From: CAZOHG01 sp964579725
GTDB lineage: Bacteria; Zhuqueibacterota; JdFR-76; BMS3Abin05
Reading direction: 5' to 3'
DNA length: 64,000 bases
Assembly (NCBI GenBank): GCA_964579725.1
Contig: CAZOHG010000009.1
Coordinates: 16,423-80,422 of the forward strand
This document shows, piece by piece, positions 44,276 through 53,759 of this stretch; the first letter of the stretch is position 1, and every line of letters starts with the position of its first letter. The notes below the pieces were generated by a model. That model ran no database searches and was not told the origin of the DNA. It was given only the letters and a program-made list of their open reading frames with translations. The translations under genes were made by a program, and so were the position numbers.

Positions 44276-44599
44276 ATGAGAAAAGGTGGACGTATGTCCG
44301 ATCCCCGAAGCCGTTTTTTTATGGCATTGGCCTGCGATCAGCGGTTGAAGATTCTGGAGCTGCTGCGTGAAAAGGAGCGCTGTTCCTGCGAATTGGTTCC
44401 GCTGCTGAACATCGATCCGTCGGTGGTTTCTCGTCACCTGTCCCTATTGCGGGACGCCGGTTTGATCGAAGGTCGAAAGCAAGGGATTAATATCTATTAT
44501 TCGATCGCGGACAGGCGGATATTCGACTTGCTGGATATTGCGAAACAGCTCATTCAGGCCTGGTTTGAAAAACGTCAAAAACTGTTTGAGCAGCTTTAA
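44276..44599 (+). CDS. ArsR/SmtB-family metal-responsive repressor
   Basis: 107 residues. Winged helix with recognition helix SVVSRHLSLLRDAGL. The cysteine motif R-C36-S-C38-E resembles the ArsR metal/metalloid site (ELCVC). Family members leave DNA on binding As, Cd, Zn or similar ions. The ferritin-VIT gene 150 nt downstream is the likely target, suggesting iron, manganese or another transition metal as the signal; this is inference. Confidence 0.9.
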   Translation: MRKGGRMSDPRSRFFMALACDQRLKILELLREKERCSCELVPLLNIDPSVVSRHLSLLRDAGLIEGRKQGINIYYSIADRRIFDLLDIAKQLIQAWFEKRQKLFEQL

Positions 44600-44749
44600 T
44601 GGGTTGACGGCTCTCGGGGCGACACAAGTTTTCGGCATGTCACGGCCTTTTTGAGGGGGAAACCCCGCCGGAAATCGGAGGATTTCTTGGAAGTCAGGGT
44701 AAAAACCCAAATAATCTAATAAGAATCTGGTAAAATGGAAGAGTTTAGA

Positions 44750-45622
44750 ATGGAAGAAAAAATGCATTTGGACGAGGACCTGAAAAAACTCCTGTTGGAA
44801 TTTCAGCGTGAGGAAATTACTGAACATTACGTGTACGCCAAATTGGCCCGTCGGGCAAAGGGCAAAAATCGTGAGGTGTTGAAACAGATTTCCGACGAAG
44901 AATTGGGACATTTTCGCACGTGGAAAAAATACACGCAGGAAGATGTGAAACCGAATCGCTTTAAGATTGGATTTTACAGTTTGTTACAACGCATTTTCGG
45001 ACTCACATTTGCCGTGAAACTCATGGAAATGGGAGAGGTGCACGCCCAGGAAGATTACCGGAAAATCGTTAAACGCTTTCCTGAAACGGCCGGTATTGTG
45101 AGCGACGAAGACCGGCACGAAAAGTACTTGCTCAATTTAATCGAAGAGGAAAAGCTCAATTACGTGGGTTCCATTGTGTTGGGTTTAAATGACGCCCTCG
45201 TCGAGCTTACGGGTGCTCTGGCAGGTCTGACGTTTGCCCTGGGCAAATCTCGCTTGATTGCTTTGGCCGGGCTCATTACGGGCATTGCGGCCTCGCTTTC
45301 CATGATGACCTCCGAATACCTCTCCAAAAAGGCGGAAAACGAAGCCAATCCGATGCGGGCGTCGATTTACACGGGCATTGCTTACATTTTTACCGTTCTC
45401 TTTTTGGTCGTGCCCTATTTTTTATTTGCCAGTCCGTATTTGGCGTTACCGGTCATGTTGCTGATTGGAATCGGTATTATTCTGCTCTTCACCTTTTTTG
45501 TTTCAGTCACGAAGGATCAACCCTTCGGGGTTCGATTTTTGGAAATGGCCGCCATTAGTCTGGGGGTTGCCTTTGTTTCATTCGGCATTGGTTACGTGCT
45601 GAATAAATGGCTTGGTGTGTAA
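44750..45622 (+). CDS. Ferritin-like/VIT1 (CCC1) fusion metal transporter
   Basis: 290 residues from ATG 44750, which has GGAAGAG 6 nt upstream; an ATG at 44735 is the alternative. N-terminal erythrin/ferritin-like four-helix domain (1-135) with the acidic and His residues EEITEHY, EELGHF, EMGEVHAQEDY and DEDRHEKYL for a di-iron site, then a VIT/CCC1 membrane domain (about 140-290) with GLNDALVELTGALAGL. This fusion class moves Fe2+ or Mn2+ and may oxidise iron in its head domain. The arsR gene upstream likely controls it. Confidence 0.9.
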   Translation: MEEKMHLDEDLKKLLLEFQREEITEHYVYAKLARRAKGKNREVLKQISDEELGHFRTWKKYTQEDVKPNRFKIGFYSLLQRIFGLTFAVKLMEMGEVHAQEDYRKIVKRFPETAGIVSDEDRHEKYLLNLIEEEKLNYVGSIVLGLNDALVELTGALAGLTFALGKSRLIALAGLITGIAASLSMMTSEYLSKKAENEANPMRASIYTGIAYIFTVLFLVVPYFLFASPYLALPVMLLIGIGIILLFTFFVSVTKDQPFGVRFLEMAAISLGVAFVSFGIGYVLNKWLGV

Positions 45623-45705
45623 GCGTCCCAACAGACCTTTGGAAAATTGAGGAAACGGATTCGATTTGCTGTGCCACGGGTGCGGCGTGCTTCTTGAGAA
45701 ACAGA

Positions 45706-45756
45706 AAAACCCGCTCGGTTCAATCGTCCTGATTTTCCCCGAGCGGGTTTTATTTT
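45706..45756. terminator. Bidirectional terminator between the VIT gene and DUF937 gene
   Basis: AAAACCCGCTCGG (45706-45718) and CCGAGCGGGTTTT (45739-45751) form a 13-bp perfect stem; A run on one side and T run (TTTTATTTTT) on the other make it active in both directions. It separates convergent genes. Confidence 0.85.
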
Positions 45757-45815
45757 TCCCCTGAAATTTGTACCGAATGGCGGTCGTTTTGCCGTAACCC
45801 TCTCGTTTGGGGAGG

Positions 45816-46403
45816 TTAGCTCTTCCGGCCGAAAATGGACCCCATGAGACCGCCCAACAGATTGCCGCCCAAATTTTTGGCGCCGCCTGAACTTCCCATT
45901 AGAAATCCGGCCACGTCGTCCAAAATACTGCCGTCACCATCCTGGTCGATGAGTGCCGCAATGCCTGAAAGCCCCGCGCTGTCCTGTTTTTTCTTCCGGG
46001 TCAACATGCCCAAAATAATCGGAGAGAGGGCCGGAATGAGTTTCATGGCCGATCCGGCATCCAATCCGAATTTCTTGGAAATCAGATCCGCCGCCTTGAA
46101 TCCCGAATCCCCCAACAAGCCGCCCAATCCAGGATCGGCCTGCTCTTCGTTTAGCTTGGAGCTGATCACGTTGGGCACGTTTTCCAGTACGCTGTCATCG
46201 CCGTACTTGTTCAAAATGTGGTCTACCCGCTCGGGGCCCCCGTGGGTTTCCATCTGCTTTTTTAATCCCGCCAAAATCATGGGCGCTACTTGCTGCATGA
46301 TGCCTTCGGCGTGTTCCTTAGGCAGGCCCAATTTGGATGTCAATTCGTTGACAGCCTGGGCTCCGGCGCTGGACCCCAACAATTCTTCAATAAATGAGCT
46401 CAT
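45816..46403 (-). CDS. DUF937 protein
   Basis: 195 residues. Alpha-helical, Gly-rich end. DUF937 features: SFIEELLGSSAGAQAVNELTSKLGL, VAPMILAGLKKQ, LIPALSPIILGMLTRKKK and IAALIDQDGDGSILDDVAGFLMG with a calcium-like DxDxDG loop. Function unknown. GAGGAGG lies just before the ATG. Confidence 0.85.
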   Translation of the reverse strand: MSSFIEELLGSSAGAQAVNELTSKLGLPKEHAEGIMQQVAPMILAGLKKQMETHGGPERVDHILNKYGDDSVLENVPNVISSKLNEEQADPGLGGLLGDSGFKAADLISKKFGLDAGSAMKLIPALSPIILGMLTRKKKQDSAGLSGIAALIDQDGDGSILDDVAGFLMGSSGGAKNLGGNLLGGLMGSIFGRKS

Positions 46404-46811
46404 TTTTCCTCCTCAGGTTCATTTTTCTATTTTGCAAAAGACAAATTGGAATGTGCTTCCGTTTTTCTAAAATTGTAACAAAAGAGTCAAAAATAGTGCC
46501 AAAAAACAAAATGGGCCGGTCTTTGCGTAACCTCTTGTTTTGTAAAAGAGGCCGAAAGAAATCCATTGTTCTGATTTTTACCGATTGGGGATTTGCCCCT
46601 GTTAGTGGAAATGGACTGTGTGTTTTGCCCCGGTTTTTGCAAGGGGGGTGTATTTTTCACTTGATTTTCTGGACACGAGTGGGTAATTTTTAAATGCCTT
46701 TCAAATTTACTGAAAATAATCACCGTTTGCCAGATTTTTTAAGGACCTGACCCTCGCCGAAGTTTTGCCCCGGCGGCGGTGTGAATGGACGTGCCAATTT
46801 GGGAGATCGCG
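46404..46811 (+). other. Divergent intergenic region DUF937 / UroD-like
   Basis: 408 nt without a gene; it holds the promoter of the UroD-like gene at 46661-46693. No clear promoter for the DUF937 gene is seen. Confidence 0.4.
46661..46693 (+). promoter_or_regulatory. Candidate promoter of the UroD-family gene
   Basis: TTGATT (46661-46666), 17 nt, TAATTTTTAA (46684-46693). Leader about 110 nt. Confidence 0.5.
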
Positions 46812-47885
46812 ATGCTCACCAGCAGAGAACGCGTTATTCGGACATTTTACCACGAAAAGACCGATCGAATTCCCATCGACTACCTTGCCAACGCCGCTAT
46901 CGATCGAAAATTAAAGCGCCACTTCGGTTTGCAGGACGATGACGACGAGGGGCTCCGGCAGGCGTTACGCGTGGATTTTCGGGAGGTCACCGTTCCTTAC
47001 ACGGGGCCTGTTTTACATCCCCCTGTGAAGGGCCTGGATGTGGACCCTGCCTGGGGCTTTCGGCGTAAATGGGTGACGCACAATTGGGGCGGCTATTGGG
47101 AATTTACAGATTTTCCGCTGGCAGATTTGGACATGGAAAAAGCGACCACATGGCCCATGCCGTCCGCCGACGATTTCGATTATTCCGTTGTGACGGAACA
47201 GTGCAAACGGTGGAAGGATTTGGCCCTGTACGTGGGCAATCCGGGTTTAGGGGATATGATGAATACCACCGGTTTTTGGTGCGGCATGGAAATGGCCTAT
47301 TTAAGCGTCGGATTAAAGGACCCGGCGTGGCTGACACTCATTGACAGACGTTTGGCCATTCAACTGGAAATGACCGAGCGGATGTTGGAAGCAGCCAGAG
47401 GACGGATCGATTTTATGTGGTTGGGGGAGGATTTGGGACAGCAGCAGGGACCGCTTATTAGCTTAGATTCTTATCGAGAGCTTTTGCGCCCCCGGCACCA
47501 AAAATTTGTGGATTTGGCCAGGGCGTACAATATTCCGGTTATGTTTCACAGCTGCGGCTCGTCAAGCTGGGCCTTTGAAGATTTTATTGACATGGGAATT
47601 GCCGCTATCGACACACTTCAACCCGAAGTGGCGAACATGGAACCGGCTTATTTGAAAAAAAACTACGGGGATCGGCTGGCGTTTCACGGCATGGTTTCCA
47701 CGGCGGGACCGCTGGCAACGGCTCCGGTGGCCGAGTTTGAAAAATCGCTGCGCGAATTGTTAGACATCGTCATGCCCGGCGGGGGATATTTTTTGGCACC
47801 CACCCACGAAATTCAGGACAATACCCCGTTAGAAAATGCACTGGCTCTTTACCAACGAGGTTACGAGTGGGGATGGTACACCTAA
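46812..47885 (+). CDS. Uroporphyrinogen decarboxylase (URO-D) family protein
   Basis: 357 residues from ATG 46812, preceded by GGGAG; an upstream ATG lacks a Shine-Dalgarno. URO-D superfamily TIM barrel with HSCGSS (His-x-Cys) near residue 255 and PGGGYFLAPTHEIQDNTP near the C-terminus. The second Cys of the zinc-type methyltransferases (MtaA/CmuA) is Gly here. The true haem enzyme motif is not present and no haem genes are nearby, so a catabolic or cobalamin-linked methyl-transfer relative is more likely. Confidence 0.8.
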   Translation: MLTSRERVIRTFYHEKTDRIPIDYLANAAIDRKLKRHFGLQDDDDEGLRQALRVDFREVTVPYTGPVLHPPVKGLDVDPAWGFRRKWVTHNWGGYWEFTDFPLADLDMEKATTWPMPSADDFDYSVVTEQCKRWKDLALYVGNPGLGDMMNTTGFWCGMEMAYLSVGLKDPAWLTLIDRRLAIQLEMTERMLEAARGRIDFMWLGEDLGQQQGPLISLDSYRELLRPRHQKFVDLARAYNIPVMFHSCGSSSWAFEDFIDMGIAAIDTLQPEVANMEPAYLKKNYGDRLAFHGMVSTAGPLATAPVAEFEKSLRELLDIVMPGGGYFLAPTHEIQDNTPLENALALYQRGYEWGWYT

Positions 47886-48436
47886 ACGGATTTTCTCCCG
47901 GGGTCAACGATGCGTCCAGGGCAGCAAGTGCCGTTGGATGTGAATAGAACCGGTGAATTTCTCCGGAATTTTGGCGACGCAGTCGGAAAAGAATGCTTTG
48001 GCGACAACGGTTGTTTCGAGAAAAAAAGAGGGTGTGATTGAGTTGTTCGGTTGCGACCGATCTTTGGGCGAGCAAGCATTTCGTTTTGAAAAGAAGCGAA
48101 AAAAATTTTTGGAGAATGCGCAAACGGATGCATTTGAGGGAAATCCGTTTTTGGGCGAAAAAAATGGGTTTTCAAGGCCTCCCCCTTTAGTTTTTGTGAG
48201 CAGTTAGGGTAAGAGTAGAAACGAAAGCCAATTTTAAGTTTCGGGGGGTTGTTGAAATGCGGCGGGGCGAAAAGCGAGAGTGAAAAAAGGCCAATTTTAA
48301 GAGGTTGCTTTTTGTTGTTTGGTTTTGCCAAGAACGATTTATTGCCCCTAAAAGAGCCAAAGGGTAAAAGAGAAAAAAAGAAAAAAAGAAGAGGTTGGCG
48401 TTGAAATTTACTGGAATAAACAAGGAGAGTTTCAAA
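47886..48436 (+). other. 551-nt region upstream of the GH31 gene
   Basis: No supported gene. A 12-bp direct repeat GCCAATTTTAAG occurs at 48227-48238 and 48290-48301, and a purine-only-like stretch of about 40 nt lies near 48360-48395. No promoter of the usual pattern is seen. A regulatory region for the GH31 gene is possible. Confidence 0.4.
48227..48301. repeat. Pair of 12-bp direct repeats before the GH31 gene
   Basis: GCCAATTTTAAG at 48227-48238 and again at 48290-48301, 63 nt apart (six helical turns). It could be a pair of activator sites; function unproven. Confidence 0.4.
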
Positions 48437-50929
48437 ATGTACCGGACGAAAATAGTGAGATTTTTGGGTGCTTTTCTTTTCCTTCTAAGTGTCGCGGCCG
48501 GAACCGCTTTGGGGTTTCAATCAGTTCACACCCTTTACAAGGTTTTGTCCTTTCAAAAGGATGCCCATGGGATTCTATTGACGTGTCAGGCAGACAATCA
48601 GCAAAAGGTTTTGTTGCGAATCGATGTGTGCACACCCGACCTGCTGCGATTTCGAATGACTTCAGCCCCGGACTTCAAGAAAAATGCGGACCTCCTTGTC
48701 AAAATGAATTGGCCGCCGGTGAAAGTTTCCTTTTCGGAACAGCCGGGCGTCCTTCTGTTGAAGACGCGAGACCTGACCCTCCGCTTGCAACGGAATCCAT
48801 TTTCTTTCCAGATTAGTGCCCCGCGGGGCGTTCTTCTGGAAACCGAAACTCCGGACGGATTGAGATTTGACAAAAAGCGTGTGTACGCATTTTTTAAAAT
48901 GCGTTCAGACGATCATTTTTTTGGCCTGGGAGCAGGAAAAGGCGTGGGAATGACCTCCTGGGCCAGTACAGAACATTTTAACCTTCTGGACAAGCGGCGG
49001 CAGGAAATTAATATCCTGGGCAGACGCATTCCATTTTTTATGAATCCTCGTGGCTACGGGATTTTTATGAACAGCACCAATTTAACTACATTTGAATTGG
49101 GCAGCAAAATGCCGGGGCGTTTTTCCATGCGAACAGAAAATACATTGCTGGACTTCTATTTTATTTTCGGCCCGGATTTTAAGCACATCTTGGCGCAATA
49201 CACCGAACTAACAGGAAGAGCCCCTTTGATTCCAAAATGGGCATTCGGTTTGCGACAGGCCGGATATTGGGATCAGAAGCAGGTGGAAACCTACGCCAGG
49301 CTTTATCGGCAAAAACATCTGCCCTGCGATTTGATTCACATCGATTCAGGTTGGTTGGACAAAGGCTCAAAATACGAGGGGCACGGAATCCACTTTGGTA
49401 AACCCAACCGGGGGTACGTGGATTTTCAATGGGACAGACGTCAATTTCCCAATCCCAAGGCGATGATTGCTACGTTAAAAGCGCAAGGGTACAAAGTTTC
49501 CCTTTGGGAAACCTCTTTGGTGAATCCGAATGTGGGTCAATTTTTTGACAAGGCTGCGGCACGCGGATATTTTATGAAGATGCCGGACGGATCGCCGGCA
49601 TTGGTTCATTACAGCAGCCGGGGGCCCTCCGCGGTGGTAGATTTTTCCAATCCGAAAGCGGCGGAGTGGTGGAAACAGCAACACAAATATTTGGTAGATA
49701 TGGGAATCGACGCCTTCAAACTGGACATCAGCAGCGAGTTGAGCAATGCCAAACTGGCCAGGTTTTACAATGGAAAACGTGTCAAGGAGATGCGTATTTT
49801 ACACAAACTCTGGAATTTGCGAACGGTTTACGAGGCTACGAAAGATTACACGCATCGTCGCGGGTATATTTTTAGCAGTATTGCAGCTCCCGGAAGCCAA
49901 CGGTTTCCTGTTCATTGGAGCGGTGACTACAAAAATGATTTTGAAGGTATCCAGGGGAAAATTCGGAGTTCCCAAAATATGGGACTTTCGGGTTTTGCCT
50001 ATTATTCTCCTGATTTTCCCTCCCGACGAAATCTCACCGATTCTGTTCTGTTTGTTCGGTGGGCCGAATATGGCCTTTTGAACCCCGTTTGCCAGGATTG
50101 GTGTAATCTGCCGTGGAATTTTGGCAAACAGGCGGAAGAAATCTTCCGGTTTTACGACAATCTCCATTACCGTTTGATTCCCTATTTTTATTCGTATGCC
50201 TGGAAAGCGCACGAAACCGGTGTTCCCATTGTTCGGGCGCTGGTTTTGGAATACCCGTATGATCCCAATGTCTATTCTCAAGGTCTGGAATTCCTTTTAG
50301 GGCAGGAATTTTTGGTAGCTCCCATTTGCGCTAATTCGAAATTCGACACGACCTATTCCACGCGCAGCGTCTATCTCCCCAAGGGAAATTGGATCGATTA
50401 TTGGACAGGACGTGTGTACAAGGGACATGCCACAATCTCCGTTAAGGCTGCCCTGGATAAAATTCCTTTGTTTGTGAAAGCAGGAGCCATTATTCCCATG
50501 GGGCCTGTCATGCAATACGTGGAACAAAAACCCGTAAATCCGTTGACGCTTGACATTTACCCGTGGAAAACGTCGAGTTTTACCCTCTACGAAGACGACG
50601 GAATAACCTATGCGTACGAGAATGGCGCTTTTGCGCGAACCACATTCGTTTGCTCCCAACAACCGAATCACTTGGTCGTTGAAATCGGGCCGAGTCGCGG
50701 CCATTTCAAGGGGCAATTGAAAAAAAGAACATATATTCTCAAATTGAATGGGGTCAATCGTCCCGTCAAAATTCGATTGGAAGGCAAAAAATTACCCCTG
50801 TGGCGTTCCCGTCACCAATTGGAAACGCACAAATCAGGTTGGTGGTACTCCGTTCAAAATCGCCGCCTTTGGATCAAAATTGGAAGCGTTAAAACAAGCA
50901 ATGCCCAAAGGATAGTTATTCAAGAATAA
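48437..50929 (+). CDS. Exported GH31-family glycosidase
   Basis: 830 residues from ATG 48437 (AAGGAG upstream; the longer frame lacks support). Signal peptide 1-28. GH31 order: N-terminal beta domain, catalytic barrel with candidate nucleophile Asp430 in DAFKLDISSE and acid/base Asp497 in HWSGDYKNDFEG, then C-terminal beta domains with the WIDYWTG and YEDDG segments. GH31 enzymes cleave alpha-glucosides, alpha-xylosides and related bonds; the exact substrate is not readable. It is followed by a two-component system. Confidence 0.9.
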   Translation: MYRTKIVRFLGAFLFLLSVAAGTALGFQSVHTLYKVLSFQKDAHGILLTCQADNQQKVLLRIDVCTPDLLRFRMTSAPDFKKNADLLVKMNWPPVKVSFSEQPGVLLLKTRDLTLRLQRNPFSFQISAPRGVLLETETPDGLRFDKKRVYAFFKMRSDDHFFGLGAGKGVGMTSWASTEHFNLLDKRRQEINILGRRIPFFMNPRGYGIFMNSTNLTTFELGSKMPGRFSMRTENTLLDFYFIFGPDFKHILAQYTELTGRAPLIPKWAFGLRQAGYWDQKQVETYARLYRQKHLPCDLIHIDSGWLDKGSKYEGHGIHFGKPNRGYVDFQWDRRQFPNPKAMIATLKAQGYKVSLWETSLVNPNVGQFFDKAAARGYFMKMPDGSPALVHYSSRGPSAVVDFSNPKAAEWWKQQHKYLVDMGIDAFKLDISSELSNAKLARFYNGKRVKEMRILHKLWNLRTVYEATKDYTHRRGYIFSSIAAPGSQRFPVHWSGDYKNDFEGIQGKIRSSQNMGLSGFAYYSPDFPSRRNLTDSVLFVRWAEYGLLNPVCQDWCNLPWNFGKQAEEIFRFYDNLHYRLIPYFYSYAWKAHETGVPIVRALVLEYPYDPNVYSQGLEFLLGQEFLVAPICANSKFDTTYSTRSVYLPKGNWIDYWTGRVYKGHATISVKAALDKIPLFVKAGAIIPMGPVMQYVEQKPVNPLTLDIYPWKTSSFTLYEDDGITYAYENGAFARTTFVCSQQPNHLVVEIGPSRGHFKGQLKKRTYILKLNGVNRPVKIRLEGKKLPLWRSRHQLETHKSGWWYSVQNRRLWIKIGSVKTSNAQRIVIQE

Positions 50930-51062
50930 AAAAAGTAGTCCACTGACGGTTTGTTTCGGTGGCAGGCTCTGCCGGGACAGAGGAAAGAAACGCACCGAAT
51001 TTAAGAAAGGATTTTCGGTTTTAGGTGAGTTGGGGTTTTCACCTCAAAGTGGGGAAACGAAA

Positions 51063-53624
51063 ATGAGCACACCATTTGCACAAAGACGAAATTTGCTTTT
51101 GTCGGTCGCCATTGGATTTTCTTTTTGGTTCTTTCTTTTTCTCAATCACCCTGCCGTTCATGCCCAATCCCTGTTGGACCGGCTAAAATGTCCCTACCAG
51201 TCCAAAATTGTCAGGTCAATGGGAAAAATCACCCCAAATGCGCAGATTTTGTTCGATGATCTCGATGGCGACGGGCTTGACGAATCCATCGAAATTACCA
51301 ACAGCAAAAGGGATGACAACCTTTCCATGATCATTATGCATAATCCCTTTAACAAAACCATCATGGGCTTTAACGCCGCGGGAAGATTTGACTATCTGGG
51401 CAAAACCGATTACGACGGAGATGGCCAAACGGATGTCATTTTTTCCTTGACGACCCAAAGAGATATTTCGCTTGTCAAAATATCTCCTTTTCATTCTCAG
51501 AAAGAACCCGAAATTGTGCGATTGGTGTGGAAAAAGGATTTTAAAGCTCTGCCGGGCAACGTTATGTTGAGAAATAAAATCTTTGATCCCGAAGACCCCA
51601 ATCATATTTTTTTGGCGATCATCACGACCTTTTCTCAATCGCCCCGCTATCTTTTGGGGTTTGATTTACGTTCAAATAAAACCTTTTTAAAATTTCCCAT
51701 GGGCCCCATCCCCGAATCTATTTGTACGGCTCGATTTACGGGGAGAAAAACGAAAGAAATCTTAATTGGATCGTATGCCTGTGCCAACGGTGCCATTGCC
51801 AATGATATGGGTGATTGGAAAAGCTGGCTGGTTCTGCTGAGCCGTCGCGGGAAGGTCTTGTTCAAAAAATCCTTGGGCGGCTACAATACCATTACCCCTT
51901 TGTCCCCGAAGCCTTTCCTTAATCAAAAGGGAGAGCCGTCGGTTTTCGTGGTGCGGTTTTGTAACGGAGGCCACCCCAAGGAAGCGGATTTTGTGGGGAT
52001 TTGGAATTGGGCACATCGCAACAATTTCCCGAAGCTGCATTTCCCGCAGGGAATTGAAACGCAAGAACCGGTGTTTTTTAAGAATCCCCTTACCGGCAAA
52101 AATGAGGTCATTTTTTTTACCAAAAATGGTTGTCTTACGTCGGTTGACGAGGATTTGAAAATTATTCGGATGAAAAAGCCTTCCTTCATTCACCATTTGG
52201 AAAGTGCTCGCGTCCAAGGTGTGGCCAATCTTTTGGGGGATTACCGGCCGGAGCTGATTGTGCTTGGGGAAAGGCGTGCTTACATTTTAACCTTGGATTA
52301 CCATTTGCTGTGCAGTATTCCGGTTAAGAATCAACCGAAAATAGTCCACGGGGTAGAGAGAGGCAAAGTTGATTTGTTTATTGAAAAGCAGGACGGATTC
52401 GGTTACATCGTTTCTTTTGGGAGAAATCCCATCTTTTACCTTTTTCGGGGGGCGGTTGTCTTGCTCCTTTTGATTTTATTGTATTTGCCTGTTGCCATTC
52501 GGAAGCGAAAGCAAAAAATCATTCAAAAAAGACGTCTGGAATCCAATATTTTCCGGGCCTGGGTATTGGAATCTCTCGACACGGGTATTATTATTTTTGA
52601 CCACGCCGGCCGATTGGAATCGATTAACCGCAAGGCGCGGGAAATTTTGGGCTTTTCTGGTGAAGTCGAGGAATTAGAGAAAGAATTTTTAAGTCGATTG
52701 CAGGGGCATCCGTTTGAAATATTGCGGAATATATTGAGGAAATTGGAGCTGTCGCCTGGTAAAAAAGTGGAAGAATCGCTTACCGTCCGTCAGGGAGACG
52801 AGCTGGTACGGTACCAAATTAGCGCCGAAGTTTTGCAGGACGAAGCCGGGCATCCTTTGGGAAAAGCGATTTCGATCCGGGACGAGACGGAAATGGGGCG
52901 TTCGCGCGAATTGATTGCCTGGAGTGAAATGGCGGCTCGCCTGGCTCACGAAATTAAGATCCCCCTTTCATCTTTGTTATTGGCTTCCGAAAAGCTAAAA
53001 AAAATAGTGGATGCTATTCCTTCCGACGCGGCAAAGGCAAATCCCGAAAAATACCTCAGCTACCTGTTCCGGGAAATCGACCGCCTGGAACATATTGCCG
53101 AAACCATGATGCAATTGGCTTCCATCCGGCAATCGGAATTTGTGGAAATCAATGTGAATCTGGCTTTGCGGGAGGCTCTCGAACGGGTGACCTCCTTGTT
53201 CGGAAAAGGAATCCGCCTGGAAACAAATTTGGACGAAGACCTCCCTGCGGTTTGGGGAAATTTTAATCAACTGGTACTGGCCTTCGAAAATATCTTGAAA
53301 AATAGTCTGGATGCGGTGAGTGTGGGGGATACCATTCACGTGTCCTCCTATTTGGCACAAGGGTTGCAAGGCGAAAAACAAGGGCAGGTTGTTGTGGAAA
53401 TCTCGGACACCGGAATTGGAATCCCCGAAAATCTTCAGGAAAAAATCTTTCAACCCTATTTTAGCAACAAAGAAATGGGAACCGGTTTGGGATTGTCCAT
53501 TGTGAAGAAAATTATTGAGGATCATTTCGGACATATTCGCTTTGAGAGCACCGAAGGAATCGGTACGGTTTTTTGGATTTACCTGCCGCCGGCGAAAGGC
53601 GCAGGGCAAGAAGAAGCGGAATAG
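51063..53624 (+). CDS. Sensor histidine kinase with FG-GAP-like periplasmic region
   Basis: 853 residues from ATG 51063. Signal peptide/first helix (about 10-33), a long periplasmic part (about 35-460) with FG-GAP/VCBS-type calcium loops (DDLDGDGLDE, DYDGDGQTD), a transmembrane helix near 465-485, PAS domain (about 505-600), HisKA domain with phosphoacceptor His629 (RLAHEIKIPLSSL), and HATPase with N-box ENILKNSLDAV and GTGLGLSIVKKI. The kinase half is NtrB-like. It likely senses an outside ligand and phosphorylates the regulator encoded next. Confidence 0.9.
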   Translation: MSTPFAQRRNLLLSVAIGFSFWFFLFLNHPAVHAQSLLDRLKCPYQSKIVRSMGKITPNAQILFDDLDGDGLDESIEITNSKRDDNLSMIIMHNPFNKTIMGFNAAGRFDYLGKTDYDGDGQTDVIFSLTTQRDISLVKISPFHSQKEPEIVRLVWKKDFKALPGNVMLRNKIFDPEDPNHIFLAIITTFSQSPRYLLGFDLRSNKTFLKFPMGPIPESICTARFTGRKTKEILIGSYACANGAIANDMGDWKSWLVLLSRRGKVLFKKSLGGYNTITPLSPKPFLNQKGEPSVFVVRFCNGGHPKEADFVGIWNWAHRNNFPKLHFPQGIETQEPVFFKNPLTGKNEVIFFTKNGCLTSVDEDLKIIRMKKPSFIHHLESARVQGVANLLGDYRPELIVLGERRAYILTLDYHLLCSIPVKNQPKIVHGVERGKVDLFIEKQDGFGYIVSFGRNPIFYLFRGAVVLLLLILLYLPVAIRKRKQKIIQKRRLESNIFRAWVLESLDTGIIIFDHAGRLESINRKAREILGFSGEVEELEKEFLSRLQGHPFEILRNILRKLELSPGKKVEESLTVRQGDELVRYQISAEVLQDEAGHPLGKAISIRDETEMGRSRELIAWSEMAARLAHEIKIPLSSLLLASEKLKKIVDAIPSDAAKANPEKYLSYLFREIDRLEHIAETMMQLASIRQSEFVEINVNLALREALERVTSLFGKGIRLETNLDEDLPAVWGNFNQLVLAFENILKNSLDAVSVGDTIHVSSYLAQGLQGEKQGQVVVEISDTGIGIPENLQEKIFQPYFSNKEMGTGLGLSIVKKIIEDHFGHIRFESTEGIGTVFWIYLPPAKGAGQEEAE

Positions 53625-53759
53625 CCGATTTCGGGGGTTGTTGGAAAACAGAAGAAAGCTTGAGCCCTTCCAAACACTCAGAAAATATGAGCCGTGGGAA
53701 CACCATTTTTGAGCGCCGTTAGGGTCAAGACACCCCCAATTTAAACCAGAAAGGGATCA

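Noticed and set aside
46812..47885. Haem-pathway hemE
   Set aside because: The URO-D-type fold is present but the haem enzyme motifs and haem neighbours are not.
50930..53759. Sigma-54 promoter near the NtrC-type regulator
   Set aside because: No TGGCAC-n5-TTGC pattern was found in the intergenic sequence around it.
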